A stretch of DNA of 64,000 nucleotides from Sphingopyxis sp. Root154. Its GTDB lineage: Bacteria; Pseudomonadota; Alphaproteobacteria; Sphingomonadales; Sphingomonadaceae. The translations under genes and the position numbers were made by a program. The DNA lies in NCBI RefSeq assembly GCF_001427105.1, contig NZ_LMGI01000001.1:1-64000 (forward strand), in the 5' to 3' direction. This document shows positions 32,363 through 43,491 of this stretch, one piece after another (the stretch's first letter is position 1; each line of letters opens with the position of its first letter). The notes beneath the pieces were generated by a model. It did no database searches. It worked only from the letters and a program-made list of their open reading frames with translations, and was not told the origin of the DNA.

Positions 32363-32420
32363 TCCGGGGCCGGGCGGCTTCGCGATTCCAATAGACATCA
32401 AACCCGCCGCCCGGCCCGGA
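32363..32420 (-). promoter_or_regulatory. Expression-platform hairpin covering the ribosome site
   Basis: On the minus strand, 32420-32406 (15 bases, TCCGGGCCGGGCGGC) pairs with 32378-32363 with one bulged G, closing a 27-base loop. The 3' arm ends in CCGGAG, which contains the Shine-Dalgarno sequence eight bases before the ATG at 32355. When formed it should block translation. It lies between the manganese aptamer and the start codon, so it is the likely switch element. Without a U-run it is not a terminator. Confidence 0.75.
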
Positions 32421-32437
32421 CGAAGGTTGATGCCATT

Positions 32438-32538
32438 GGTCTCGCCCAAGCGGTGTCCCGCTTCCACCGCACCACGACCTCTCGGCCGAGTATGTTGACA
32501 CGGTGGCCCGTCCAGAAGGACGGCTGGCTACTCCCCAG
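32438..32538 (-). promoter_or_regulatory. yybP-ykoY manganese riboswitch
   Basis: Read on the minus strand, the segment has the three family landmarks in order: GGGGAGTAGCC (from 32536), TCAACATACTCGG in the middle and GGGCGAGACC at the 3' end (to 32438). Stem-forming stretches lie between them (for example GTCC with GGAC, and GGTGGAAGCGGGACACC). This aptamer binds Mn2+ and controls manganese exporters. The gene downstream is a GDT1-family transporter, as expected. The 5' motif overlaps the last codons and TAG stop of the lipoprotein gene upstream, an unusual arrangement. Confidence 0.93.
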
Positions 32539-32743
32539 ATGACGTGGGCGCGTTAGACGGCTTGGCTGCGGGTTGCAAGCCTTCCGATGCGGCGGCGGCG
32601 TCCGACTTGGCGATGTCAGCGTCCATCGCCTTCGCGCGCGCCTCGATCTCCTTCGCGGCCTTGTCGTAGCGATCCTCGAAACGCGGCTCGTCCTTGCACG
32701 CCGCGAGCAGCAGCAATGGGACGAGCAGGACGGCGACGCGCAT
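32528..32743 (-). CDS. Small lipoprotein downstream of tamB
   Basis: From ATG 32743 the product has 71 residues. A signal peptide ends in the lipobox LLLLAAC (Cys 16), and a charged helical mature part follows (FEDRYDKAAKEIEARAKAMDADIAKS), then a Ser/Pro/Ala tail. No domain is recognised. The ATG shares its A with the tamB stop (TGATG), so translation is coupled to tamB. Its last codons GGG GAG TAG are also the 5' consensus of the manganese riboswitch of the next gene. Confidence 0.8.
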   Translation of the reverse strand: MRVAVLLVPLLLLAACKDEPRFEDRYDKAAKEIEARAKAMDADIAKSDAAAASEGLQPAAKPSNAPTSSGE

Positions 32744-35700
32744 CAATAATCCTTGCGATAACGGATGCTGAGGTTCGATCCCCCCGATCCGCCCGCCTGG
32801 CTGAGCAGCGACAGCGCCGGGGTCAGGCTGATTTCGAGCTGCGTCGCCGTATAGCCGCGCGCGTCGGTGATCACCTCCAGATAGATGTCCTTGGTGATAT
32901 ATTGCCCGGCCGCGAGCGCCGCGCCGCGCCCGACCGTATCGTCCGGACCGAGCACGCGCAGCCGGTCGATGCCCGTCGCCGACTGGAGCGAGCCAAGCGG
33001 ACTCAATCCGCCACCGGTGCCACTGAGCGTGTTGAGCGACGAGGCGAGTTGCACCGCCTGCAACGGCGACAGCGTCGTGATCGAATCGCCGAACAGAATG
33101 CGCGACACGATTTCGTCCTGCGGCAGGCCGGGAACGCTCGAGAAGGCGATCTGCGGATTGCTCGCGCGGCCGGTGACGCTGATGCTCACCGTCACGGTCT
33201 CAATCGTGTCGCTCGCGAGCAGGCGGATCGCCGGGTCGAAGGCTTCGCCGGTCGGGAAGGTTACCCTGCCCTCCTGAAGCTCGAACGAGCGCCCCGCAAA
33301 GCCGAGCGTCCCGCGTACCAGTTCGATCTCGCCGGTGACGCGCGGATCCTGCGTCGTGCCGCGCAGGACGATGTCCGCCTTCCATTCGGATTCGAGCCCC
33401 ATGCCGCTGACATAGATTTCGTCTGGCGCCTTCAGCGCGATATCGAGACGGATGAGATCGAACAGGCTGCCGCCGACCGCCGCAAGCCCGTCGCCGCTGA
33501 TCCGCTGGCGTCCCGCGGGCGGCTTGCGTCGCACCCCGGTCAGCACCGGAACCTGCGCCGCGCCCTCACGAATGATGCGATAGCGCGTTTCGGGCAGGCG
33601 GAGGCTCCCCGACAGGAGCGCGGTCTGTCCCGCGACCTTTTCGAGCGTCAGATTGCCCGTGGCGCGCGCCGCGATATTCTCGCTCTTGGCGAGGCGCGCA
33701 TTATCGAGCGTCGCCGAAATATTCATCGGATACCCGTCGGCGGAAGCGAGGCTGATATAGCCTTTGGCCTGGACGGTGCCTTCGCCGGCGGTGGCGGTGA
33801 GTTGTTCGATCTCCAGCCGGTTGCCGGTGAAGCGGCCGTTCACGACCATATTGGTCAGCCGCGTGCCATAGGTCTGGTTTTCATAGACCATGTCCTTGCC
33901 GCGAACGACGCCCTGCAAGCACGGATCGGACACGCTGCAGCTGAAATCGGCGGCAACCGCGACCGGACCCGACACATGCTGCGTCGCGGGGCCGAAGAAG
34001 GAATAGAGCGTATCGGCTGGGCCATTGTAGCGGATGCCGCCGCCGAGCGGTGCGGCCGTCAACCGTTCGGTCCAGGTGCCTGCGCCTGCACCGAGCGGAC
34101 GCAGCGACGCTTGCAGGCGCCCGATGACGCTGCCGCGCTTGCGCATCACCGCCCGCGCCTCGCCGCCGTCGGCGAGCAGCTTGCCGGCGAAATTGACGTC
34201 GACGGGCTGGCTGACCGACGCCGCGGTGGTGCGGGTGAAGTCGGTGATCGTCAGCCGCGCATCGGCGCGCGGGAAGCTGTCCGAATTGGCTTGCTCGAAA
34301 TCGAGGCTGCCCGTCGCGCGGCCGCCGAGCCCCATGTCAGGATAGACGGCGTTGAGGATCGCCATGTTGACGCGTTCGAGCCGGCTCTGGAGCATGATGC
34401 CGTCGCCGAAGCGCCCCGCAATCCGCGCGCGGCTGCCGCGGCCGAGGCTGATATTCGTCGGCAACAGTTCGTAGCCGTCGGCGCCGGGGATGATGCGCGC
34501 GGGCGTCGTCGTGCGGAAATTGATGCCCGTCGCGCGCCCTTGCACCGCCGCGCGCCAGAGTTTGGGCTGGAGATCGGCGTTGGCGGCGATGCGGAACGGC
34601 ACGCCGCTGGTGCCCTCGACCAGCGCCTGCGCCCTGCCGCTGCCGCCGCGATAGTCGATCTTCACGCGCCCGACCGCGATGTCATAGTCGCGGATCTGCG
34701 TGTCGGCGATCTGGATGTCGGCGACGATATGCGGCGTGTCGTAGAGCGTCACATCGGCATCGACGATCGCCGAGCCGACCGCGAGTTTCGCCGCACCGGG
34801 AAGCACGACATCATTGGCGCGGACGTTGATCGCCGCGGCCTGATATTGCCCCGCGGCGGTCAGACGAACGAGACCGCCGAGCCCCTGTCCCGACGCGTTG
34901 AGCTGGCCGACGAACGGCCCGGCGTCGCTCTTGACGAGCCGCCCGTTGAACCCGATCCCCGACAGGTCGCCGCGCTCGACATCGATCGTAAGCGGTCCCG
35001 ACGCGGTCAGCAGCACGACATCGGCCGACAGCGGGCCGTAATCGGTCTCGCCTGTTGCCGCGAGGCGATAGCCGTTTTTCGCGCCGTTGATCTTTGCCAC
35101 CAGATTGGCGAGCCCGATGCCGAGTCCCGGCCGCGCGGCGGTCACGACGGCGCGCGGGTCGGTGATCGTCCCCGCAAGCTGAACCCCGACGGGACCATAG
35201 TCAGTCGAGTTCGCCCGCGCCGTCAGCCGGATCTGGCCGTTGGGCGCATAACTCCCCTGCCCCCCCGTGACCCGCAGCCGCGGCGCCGACATCCGCAGAT
35301 TGGCGAAGCGGATCATGCCGTCGGTGCCATAGCGCACATCGCTCGACGCCGTCGCATTGCCGCCGAGGAAATCGCGCACGCCCGAATTGAACAGCTTGGT
35401 TGAACGCGCGCGGACGCGCCCGACGATCTCGAACCCGCCGCGCGGCGCGGTTTTCAGGTCGGCGTCGGTGTCGATGTCGAAGATGCCGACGCTTTCGATG
35501 CGATAATCGTTGATCCGCCCATCGATCGCGCCCGTGTAGAAACCCTTGTTCAAATCGGCGATGATGATCGCCTTCGCATCGATGCGCGGTGAGCGCAGGC
35601 GCAGATTGTCGCTGAGGATGCGGCCATTGCTGTAGGCGAGATCGCCGTCGAGCCGCACCTGCACCAGCGTCCCGCCCGCGACGGTATCGAGTCCGCGAAT

Positions 35701-36978
35701 GCGCGTGGCCCTGCCCGCGACGGGGATGACGATCTGGTCGGCATCAACGCGCGCCTTGCCCGCGAGGCTCAGCCCCTCGACGACAATGTCGTTGAACGCG
35801 AGGCTGTTGGCATCGGCGCGATATTCTACCGTCGGCAGCGCGAACGCACCATCGAGCGTCGCCGTCGCGCGCAGCCCGTTGGCACGCACCGCGGGCGCGA
35901 TCGCGCTTGGACGAAGGATATTGGCGGCGAGTTGCAGCCCTTCGTAGCGGCTGTTGCCGAGATCGATCCCGCCGCTGATCCCGAGCCGGGCGGCATCGGA
36001 AGAAAGCCGCCCGTCGATCGCAGCCTTGCGTTCTTGAAGCCGAGCGGTGAGGTCGATCGCGGTCTCGGTGCCCAACAACTCCGTCATCGGCCCGGTCAGC
36101 AGCCGTGAAGCCTGCGCCGTCCCCTTGGCCGAGAAAGTGCCGTCGCGCCCGGTCAGCGCGACGCGCGCCAGCGGCGCCGCGCCGAGGTTTGCGGTCAGAT
36201 TGCCGTTCCACGCCTTCCAGTCGCCGCGCCCGTCGAGCTTGGCGGTCAGCGTTTCCTTGAAGCCGCCCATCGCCGCGAGCACGCCGCCCTGCGGCGCGGT
36301 GACGTCGAGCTTGACCGCGAGCCGGTTCGCCTCGGGCACCGCGTCGAGCACCAGTTTCAGCGCATCGCCCTGTCCGCCGCCGCCCGCGATCGTTTCGACA
36401 TCGGCGATGACCTGCGCGCGGCGGTCCGCAATCGCGATCTTGCCGTTCAATTTCGTGACCTGACGCTCGCCCGACACTGGCGGTTCGAAGACGAAACGAT
36501 CCACGCGCACCAGCCCGACATCGATATCGAGATCGGGGAGCAGCGGCTCGCCGGTGTCGGGGACCATCTTGAACTCAGGCAGCTTGCGCATCGTCATCGT
36601 AGCCGCGGTCGCCGATCGGACGTCGACATGGCTCGCGAGATAGCGGATCGGCCGCCAGTCTACTTTCACCACGGGCGACGCAAGGAAGACGCCCTTGGGG
36701 TCCGACAGGGTAAAGTCTCGGATCGTCATCTGGCCATAGAGCGACCCGTCGAGCCGGCCGATGCCGATCTTCATCCCATTTTCGAATTCATATTTTTCGA
36801 TCTGGGTGACGACAAAGCGCCGCCCAGCGTCGCTGTTGAGCCCGACGAGGAACAGCGCAAACAGCAGCACAAGCCCGAGCAGCGTCAGCCCGATCCAGCG
36901 CAATATCGTGAGCGGCCACGAGCGCGAAACTTTCGCCGGTGCGGTTCCGTCTTCCGCGAAAGGCGCGTCGTCGGCCAT
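32743..36978 (-). CDS. tamB: Translocation and assembly module protein TamB
   Basis: The 1411-residue product has one N-terminal membrane helix (about 22-45; LTLLGLVLLFALFLVGL). A very long repetitive beta structure follows (AsmA/YicH-like then DUF490), with many G-D-G/T-x-A strands. The conserved TamB C-terminal block is EIELVRGTLGFAGRSFELQ, VTFPTGEAFDP, VSRILFGDSI and a final Tyr. TamB spans the periplasm as a groove for lipid or substrate passage and works with TamA in the outer membrane. It overlaps the tamA stop by one base (start 36978) and is coupled to a lipoprotein gene. Length is normal for the family. Confidence 0.95.
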   Translation of the reverse strand: MADDAPFAEDGTAPAKVSRSWPLTILRWIGLTLLGLVLLFALFLVGLNSDAGRRFVVTQIEKYEFENGMKIGIGRLDGSLYGQMTIRDFTLSDPKGVFLASPVVKVDWRPIRYLASHVDVRSATAATMTMRKLPEFKMVPDTGEPLLPDLDIDVGLVRVDRFVFEPPVSGERQVTKLNGKIAIADRRAQVIADVETIAGGGGQGDALKLVLDAVPEANRLAVKLDVTAPQGGVLAAMGGFKETLTAKLDGRGDWKAWNGNLTANLGAAPLARVALTGRDGTFSAKGTAQASRLLTGPMTELLGTETAIDLTARLQERKAAIDGRLSSDAARLGISGGIDLGNSRYEGLQLAANILRPSAIAPAVRANGLRATATLDGAFALPTVEYRADANSLAFNDIVVEGLSLAGKARVDADQIVIPVAGRATRIRGLDTVAGGTLVQVRLDGDLAYSNGRILSDNLRLRSPRIDAKAIIIADLNKGFYTGAIDGRINDYRIESVGIFDIDTDADLKTAPRGGFEIVGRVRARSTKLFNSGVRDFLGGNATASSDVRYGTDGMIRFANLRMSAPRLRVTGGQGSYAPNGQIRLTARANSTDYGPVGVQLAGTITDPRAVVTAARPGLGIGLANLVAKINGAKNGYRLAATGETDYGPLSADVVLLTASGPLTIDVERGDLSGIGFNGRLVKSDAGPFVGQLNASGQGLGGLVRLTAAGQYQAAAINVRANDVVLPGAAKLAVGSAIVDADVTLYDTPHIVADIQIADTQIRDYDIAVGRVKIDYRGGSGRAQALVEGTSGVPFRIAANADLQPKLWRAAVQGRATGINFRTTTPARIIPGADGYELLPTNISLGRGSRARIAGRFGDGIMLQSRLERVNMAILNAVYPDMGLGGRATGSLDFEQANSDSFPRADARLTITDFTRTTAASVSQPVDVNFAGKLLADGGEARAVMRKRGSVIGRLQASLRPLGAGAGTWTERLTAAPLGGGIRYNGPADTLYSFFGPATQHVSGPVAVAADFSCSVSDPCLQGVVRGKDMVYENQTYGTRLTNMVVNGRFTGNRLEIEQLTATAGEGTVQAKGYISLASADGYPMNISATLDNARLAKSENIAARATGNLTLEKVAGQTALLSGSLRLPETRYRIIREGAAQVPVLTGVRRKPPAGRQRISGDGLAAVGGSLFDLIRLDIALKAPDEIYVSGMGLESEWKADIVLRGTTQDPRVTGEIELVRGTLGFAGRSFELQEGRVTFPTGEAFDPAIRLLASDTIETVTVSISVTGRASNPQIAFSSVPGLPQDEIVSRILFGDSITTLSPLQAVQLASSLNTLSGTGGGLSPLGSLQSATGIDRLRVLGPDDTVGRGAALAAGQYITKDIYLEVITDARGYTATQLEISLTPALSLLSQAGGSGGSNLSIRYRKDY

Positions 36979-39320
36979 CAGAAGGCCTGCCCGATCGAAA
37001 CATATACGCTGACGCGCGCCTCACCCGGCTTGCGCCCGATCGGGGTCGCGATGTCGAAACGCATCGGACCGAAGTTGGTGTAATAACGCGCGCCGATGCC
37101 CGCGCCGAAGCGCAGATTCTGGAAAGTCGGCGCCGATGAACGATAAACCTGCCCGGCATCGACAAAGCCGACGACGCCGAAATTGCCGAAGCGATAGCGT
37201 GCCTCGAACGCCGCCTCGGCGACGCTGCGGCCGCCGATCGGGTCGTTGTTCGGATCCTTTGGCCCCAGTTCCTGATAGCCGAAACCGCGCACCGAGCCGC
37301 CACCGCCCGCATAAAAACGCCGCGACGGCGCCAACTTCTCGCGCGCCGCACCGAGGATAGACCCGACGCGCACCCGCCCCGCGACGACGATGCTGTCGGT
37401 CACCGGGTAATAGCCGCTGACGTCGGTCCGCAGGCGCGCATAGGGCGAGAAGCTTCCCGCGAGCGAACCTTCGGGCTGGATCAGGCTCGTGATGCGAAAG
37501 CCCTTCGTCGGATCGAGCAGGCTGTCGGTGCGGTCCATCCCGACTTGCCCGGTCAACCCGAGGATGGTGTAGAAGTCGTAGGACCGCGCACCCGTCGTGA
37601 AATCATAATCATCCTCGCGCGTCGCGATCAGCTCGGCGCCATAGGCATAGGTGAATTTCTTCTGCCAGATCGGCGTCGAATCATAGCTGACGCGCACGCC
37701 GACGCGGCCCGTAATCGCATTGAATGCATCATAGTTGCTGCGTTTGACCTCGGTGACGAGCTCCATGGTACGGTCGCGCCGGCCGGCGTTCGAGCGGCGT
37801 AGCGTCGCCCCGATCCCCTGCTCCTGCGTGCCCAACACACCGCGGAAGGTCAGCGCCCCTTCGGGTGGGAACAGGTTGCGGTGCGTCCAGCTGCCTTCGA
37901 GCCTGATACCTTCGCCGGTGCCATAGCCTGCGCTGGCGGCCAGCGTGCGCGGCGGGCCGGCCTGCTGGGTCACCAGCATCGTCACATATTCGGTATCGTC
38001 GCCCGCGCTTTCGCCCGTCGGCTGCGGTTCGGCGGCGACGGTCGCGAACAGCCCGGTTGCGACCAGTGCCTGTCGAAGGTCGTCAACCATGCGGCTGTCG
38101 TAGAGGTCGCCGCGCTTGAAGCGCGCGAGCACCTCGACATGCTCGGCATCGAAAGCAAGTTCGCCCGTCGTCTCGATCCCGCCAAAGCGCGATCGTTTCC
38201 CGATATCGACGGGCAAGGTGTAGACGCCGTCGCCCGTCGCGCCATCGAGCAATATGTCGCGCTGCCCGACCTTGGCAAAGGGATAGCCTTCTTGCGGCAG
38301 CTTGAGCGCGATCGCGGCTTCGGCGCCCTGTATCCGCTGCGCAACGATCGGCTCGCCGACGGCGAGCGGGAAATTGTCGGCGATCAGCGTCGGCGGGACC
38401 GTCGGCGCCGCGTTGATGATGATGTCCGCCAGCGTGTAGCGCTTGCCGGGCTTCACATCGATCACCGCGGTGATCGACCGGGGCTGGCGTTCCTGCCCTT
38501 CCTGACGCTCGCCGCGGTCGATACGCGTATCGACAATCGCATCATAATAGCCTTCGGACGCCAGCACGCGCTGCATCAACTCGCCATCGGCGGTGAGGCG
38601 CGCGCGGATCATCGCCGCGTTATCGGCCTTTCCATCGCCATCATAAAGCGCCGACAAATCGCCGAACAGGTCGGCGAGGTCGACATCGGTGCTGTCATCG
38701 GCGGCATCGAGGCCGTTCACCTGAACGGTATAGGCGATGCTGACATTGTCCTTGTCATTCTCGGCCTCGGCAAACTGCACCGGTTCGACATCGAAATTTT
38801 CGAGCGGCGGCAGCGGGGCCGCAAGCTCGCTGTCGCTTATGGGAGCGTCGCCGATCGCTTCGACGGTATCGCCGTCGGCCAGCGCCGGCACGGCAACGCC
38901 ATCCACCTGCGGCGGCTGTGTCTCGACCGTCGCTTCTGCGTTTCCCTCGGCCGCCGGTTTCGCACCATTCGCGGCCTCGGCCGCCTGGCGCTTTTCGAAA
39001 TCGGCGATCGATTCCAGCGGGCGGTCGAGTTCGGCGTCGTCTTCGGCGCTGATCGGCGGGATTGCCTTCTCGAACTCGTCATTCTGGATGATCGGCGCCA
39101 CTTCGGGCAGCATCGCATCGGGGGGTGGCGGCGACGGCACCGCAATCGTGTCTGCTTGACTCGTCTCGACGGTCCGGACCACCTTGGGCGGTTCGACCTG
39201 CTGCGCATTTGCGGCGCCGGCCCATGCCAGACAAAGAAAAGAGGTAGCGCCGGTCAGCAGTCGCCGGACCTGCGAGGATCGGCGCCATGATGATGCACTG
39301 AAAAATTCAGATTCTTTCAT
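36978..39320 (-). CDS. tamA: TamA/BamA-type outer membrane assembly protein
   Basis: From ATG 39320 the product has 780 residues. It has a signal peptide (WAGAANA-QQ near 40) and an unusually long acidic, Pro-rich segment (about 45-180) with repeated E, P and A. POTRA domains follow (about 190-430; GKRYTLADIIINAAPT and KRSRFGGIETTGELAFDAEHV), then a 16-stranded barrel with the BamA/TamA blocks GYGTGEGIRLEGSWTHRN, RRFYAGGGGSVRGFGYQ and RFDIATPIGRKPGE. It ends in Phe. With TamB it inserts autotransporters and other proteins in the outer membrane. The acidic spacer before POTRA is typical of sphingomonads but has no known role. Confidence 0.93.
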   Translation of the reverse strand: MKESEFFSASSWRRSSQVRRLLTGATSFLCLAWAGAANAQQVEPPKVVRTVETSQADTIAVPSPPPPDAMLPEVAPIIQNDEFEKAIPPISAEDDAELDRPLESIADFEKRQAAEAANGAKPAAEGNAEATVETQPPQVDGVAVPALADGDTVEAIGDAPISDSELAAPLPPLENFDVEPVQFAEAENDKDNVSIAYTVQVNGLDAADDSTDVDLADLFGDLSALYDGDGKADNAAMIRARLTADGELMQRVLASEGYYDAIVDTRIDRGERQEGQERQPRSITAVIDVKPGKRYTLADIIINAAPTVPPTLIADNFPLAVGEPIVAQRIQGAEAAIALKLPQEGYPFAKVGQRDILLDGATGDGVYTLPVDIGKRSRFGGIETTGELAFDAEHVEVLARFKRGDLYDSRMVDDLRQALVATGLFATVAAEPQPTGESAGDDTEYVTMLVTQQAGPPRTLAASAGYGTGEGIRLEGSWTHRNLFPPEGALTFRGVLGTQEQGIGATLRRSNAGRRDRTMELVTEVKRSNYDAFNAITGRVGVRVSYDSTPIWQKKFTYAYGAELIATREDDYDFTTGARSYDFYTILGLTGQVGMDRTDSLLDPTKGFRITSLIQPEGSLAGSFSPYARLRTDVSGYYPVTDSIVVAGRVRVGSILGAAREKLAPSRRFYAGGGGSVRGFGYQELGPKDPNNDPIGGRSVAEAAFEARYRFGNFGVVGFVDAGQVYRSSAPTFQNLRFGAGIGARYYTNFGPMRFDIATPIGRKPGEARVSVYVSIGQAF

Positions 39321-39453
39321 CTGCTCGCCACCGACGCACATTTGTGGCTTGCGAGATATGGCTGTGCAACCCGTTTCTCCCCATTTGCTAAGCTAACTCT
39401 CCGACAATGGGACAGTTCCCGACGATGCGGCGAGTTGCGGCGATGGAGAAAAG

Positions 39454-40695
39454 TCAGGAATCGGCGCCGAACAGGTCGCGGCTGTAAACCTTGTCCTCGA
39501 CGTCGGCGAGCTCGTCGGTCACTCGGTTCGCGATGATGACATCAGCCTCGGCCTTGAACGCCCCGAGATCCCGGATGACGCGCGAGTTGAATAGGCGATC
39601 CTCTTCGACCAATGGCTCATAGACGATCACCTCGATCCCCTTGGCCTTCACCCGCTTCATCACGCCCAAGATGCTGCTGGCGCGGAAATTGTCGGATCCC
39701 GCCTTCATAGCGAGCCGGTGGATGCCGACGACGCGCGGGCCCCGCTTGATGATTTCTGATGCGATAAAATCCTTGCGCGTCGTGTTCGAGGACACGATCG
39801 CCTGGATCAGATTCTGCGGCACTTCCTTGTAATTGGCGAGCATCTGCTTGGTGTCCTTCGGCAGGCAATAGCCGCCATAGCCGAAGGACGGATTATTGTA
39901 GAATTGCCCAATACGCGGATCGAGACACACGCCTTCGATCACCTGGCGCGAGTCCAGGCCGTGCGAGGCGGCATAGGTATCGAGCTCGTTGAAAAAGGCG
40001 ACACGCATGGCAAGAAACGTGTTGGCGAACAGCTTGATTCCCTCGGCCTCAGTATTGCCCGTCTGCAATATCGTCGCCTCGGGCTTGAGCGATCCTTCGA
40101 GCAACAGGCGCGCGAACTCGGCGGCGCGTTGATGCGTGTTACCAACGACGATGCGCGAGGGATAGAGATTGTCGTAGAGCGCGCGACCTTCGCGCAGGAA
40201 TTCGGGCGAGAAGACGATCGCGTCGCTGCCATGTTCGACCCGCATCCGCTCGGTGAAGCCAACCGGCACGGTCGATTTAACGATGATCAGTGCGTCGGGC
40301 GCCTTCACAAGCGCATCGGCGATAACGCTCTCGACGGTTCGCGTATTGAAGAAGTTGGTGTCAGGATCATAGTCGGTCGGCGTCGCGACGATGACGAAGT
40401 CCGCACCCGCGTAAGCGGCGTCGCGGTCGGTCGTTGCGACCAGGTTCAGCGGCTTGTTCGAAAGATACTCCTCGATTTCGGGATCGGCGATCGGCGATTG
40501 CTTGGCGTTGATCTGCTCAACCTTGCGCGCATCGATGTCGAGCGCCACCACCTCATTGCGCTGCGCCAGCAAGATGGCGTTGGAAATACCGACATAACCG
40601 GTGCCGACGATCGTGATTTTGACGGAGGGCGCAGGCGGCACATTTTCTGGGGGCAATGACTTATCCTCTGATCGATGTGGCGCCGTCCCTAGCAA
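39454..40695 (-). CDS. ugd: UDP-glucose 6-dehydrogenase
   Basis: The 413-residue product has NAD-binding GTGYVG at 31-36, the substrate motif SPEFLREG at 163-170, catalytic Lys 221 ([10 protein letters not shown]) and catalytic Cys 277 ([12 protein letters not shown]). It oxidises UDP-glucose twice to UDP-glucuronate, an EPS precursor. The frame starts with TTG 40695; about 24 residues precede the first strand KITIVG. Other candidates are GTG and TTG codons inside this leader (near 40640-40662), so the true start is uncertain. It lies between tamA and selO on the same strand with gaps of 133 and 29 bases, close to the EPS locus it serves. Confidence 0.93.
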   Translation of the reverse strand: MLGTAPHRSEDKSLPPENVPPAPSVKITIVGTGYVGISNAILLAQRNEVVALDIDARKVEQINAKQSPIADPEIEEYLSNKPLNLVATTDRDAAYAGADFVIVATPTDYDPDTNFFNTRTVESVIADALVKAPDALIIVKSTVPVGFTERMRVEHGSDAIVFSPEFLREGRALYDNLYPSRIVVGNTHQRAAEFARLLLEGSLKPEATILQTGNTEAEGIKLFANTFLAMRVAFFNELDTYAASHGLDSRQVIEGVCLDPRIGQFYNNPSFGYGGYCLPKDTKQMLANYKEVPQNLIQAIVSSNTTRKDFIASEIIKRGPRVVGIHRLAMKAGSDNFRASSILGVMKRVKAKGIEVIVYEPLVEEDRLFNSRVIRDLGAFKAEADVIIANRVTDELADVEDKVYSRDLFGADS

Positions 40696-40724
40696 TTGCG
40701 GCGCACCGGCTCAACCATGGCGGG

Positions 40725-42188
40725 TCAGGTGCCGCAGAAGGTTTTGTAAGGGACAGCGTCTTTCGGGGCTGGCGCGGCGAACCGTTCGTACCCGGGCCGG
40801 ATGACATGCGGATGTCGAACGACCTCAAGCAGTTCGAGCCATTGCGCAAGATCGCCTGCCTCCGCCGCGTCCAGTGCAGCTTCGACCAGATGATTGCGCG
40901 GGATATAGAGCGGGTTCACCGCGTCCATTGCGTCCGCGTGTTCGAGCGGTCCCTTCGTCTCATGCGCGATACGCTCCCACCACTGAGCGATCCACGGCGC
41001 CATTGCATCGCGGGCCGGAAGCAGGCTTTGGAGCATTGCTTCGTCGCCGCGCAGGAGCATCGCGATTGCTCGAAAGAAGGACGTGAAATCCACGCCATGC
41101 TCTTCGAGTTCGTCGAAGAGCGTATCGATCAATTCGCCGTCGTCGGTGCCCTCGCCGCCCAGTCCCAGCTTTTCCCGAACCCGGGCATGCCATATCGTGC
41201 GGAAACGGACAGGAATGGCTTCGACCAATGCCTTTGCCGCGTCGACGTCTGCGGGCGACACCCGGTGGATCGCGGGCAGCAATGCCTCGGCAAAGCGCGC
41301 CATGTTCCAGTGCAATATCTGCGGCTGGCGGCCATAGGCATAGCGGCCGTTGGCGTCGATCGAGCTAAACACCGTGTTCACCGCAAAGCGATCCATGAAC
41401 GCGCACGGCCCATAGTCGATCGTCTCGCCGCTGATCGCGACATTGTCGGTGTTCATGACGCCGTGAATGAAGCCGACGCCCAGCCACTGCGCGACCAGTT
41501 CGCATTGCAGGCCGATGACGCGATCGAGGAGCGCAAGCGACGGGTTGGCGGCTTCGGCCAAGTCGGGAAAATGGCGGCGAATGCTGTAATCGGCGAGCTG
41601 GACGACATGATCGGCACCGAAATGCGCGGCAAAAAACTGGAAGGTGCCGACGCGGATGTGGCTGCTCGCAATGCGGGTCAGCACCGCGCCGGGATGCGCG
41701 CGCTCGCGCTGGACGCGGTCCCCAGTCGCAACGGCGGCGAGCGCCCGCGTCGTCGGGACGCCCATCGCCGCCATCGCTTCCGACACCAGAAATTCACGCA
41801 GCACGGGGCCGATCGCGGCCTTGCCGTCACCATTGCGCGAGAAGGCGGTCGGCCCCGACCCTTTCAACTGGATGTCGAAGCGCGCGCCGTCGGGGGCGAT
41901 AATTTCGCCCAGAAGCAGCGCGCGGCCGTCGCCGAGCTGCGGTGAAAAATGCCCGAATTGATGACCGGCGTAGGCAAGCGCGAGCGGGTTGGCGCCGTCG
42001 GGAAGCCCCTGCCCCGACAATATTCGCACTAGCTCTGCCATGTCGGCGCTGTCGACTTCGAGCCCCAGTCGCTCCGCCAAGGGATGATTGAAAGTCAGAA
42101 GCGCGGGCGCCGACGGCGTCACGGCTTCGGCGGGGGCGTAGAAGCCCTCCATACGGTCGTGAAAGCTGTTGTCGAACGCAAAATCCAT
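40725..42188 (-). CDS. selO: Protein adenylyltransferase SelO (YdiU family)
   Basis: From ATG 42188 the product has 487 residues, the family's usual length. SelO blocks are clear: YAGHQFGHFSPQLGDGRALLLGE, then DIQLKGSGPTAFSRNGDGKAA, VLREFLVSEAMAAMGVPTTRAL, HIRVGTFQFFAA, GVMNTDNVAISGETIDYGPCAFMD and NPLYIPRNHLVE. SelO is a pseudokinase-fold enzyme that AMPylates proteins, with a role in redox stress. The C-terminal selenocysteine/cysteine seen in some members is present as a Cys three residues from the end (KTFCGT). An in-frame codon at 42329 is a poor start. Confidence 0.95.
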   Translation of the reverse strand: MDFAFDNSFHDRMEGFYAPAEAVTPSAPALLTFNHPLAERLGLEVDSADMAELVRILSGQGLPDGANPLALAYAGHQFGHFSPQLGDGRALLLGEIIAPDGARFDIQLKGSGPTAFSRNGDGKAAIGPVLREFLVSEAMAAMGVPTTRALAAVATGDRVQRERAHPGAVLTRIASSHIRVGTFQFFAAHFGADHVVQLADYSIRRHFPDLAEAANPSLALLDRVIGLQCELVAQWLGVGFIHGVMNTDNVAISGETIDYGPCAFMDRFAVNTVFSSIDANGRYAYGRQPQILHWNMARFAEALLPAIHRVSPADVDAAKALVEAIPVRFRTIWHARVREKLGLGGEGTDDGELIDTLFDELEEHGVDFTSFFRAIAMLLRGDEAMLQSLLPARDAMAPWIAQWWERIAHETKGPLEHADAMDAVNPLYIPRNHLVEAALDAAEAGDLAQWLELLEVVRHPHVIRPGYERFAAPAPKDAVPYKTFCGT

Positions 42189-42333
42189 AGCACTATGTCG
42201 AGCCTTGTCGTCGCGATTGCAAGATTTAGGCGCCAACAATTGCCCGCGGCGAGCACAGGCAACCGGCAATTTCCGACATTCAGGCTGCATACGCGCAACA
42301 ACATCCGCGGCGACGCGGCTAAGAAGCAAAGTA

Positions 42334-43491
<1,158 letters not shown>

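Noticed and set aside
32587..35403. 938-codon open frame on the plus strand
   Set aside because: Antisense to tamB, with a repetitive Arg/Asp/Ala product and no domain; tamB has full family conservation.
37881..39290. 469-codon plus-strand frame
   Set aside because: Antisense to tamA; composition is that of a shadow frame.
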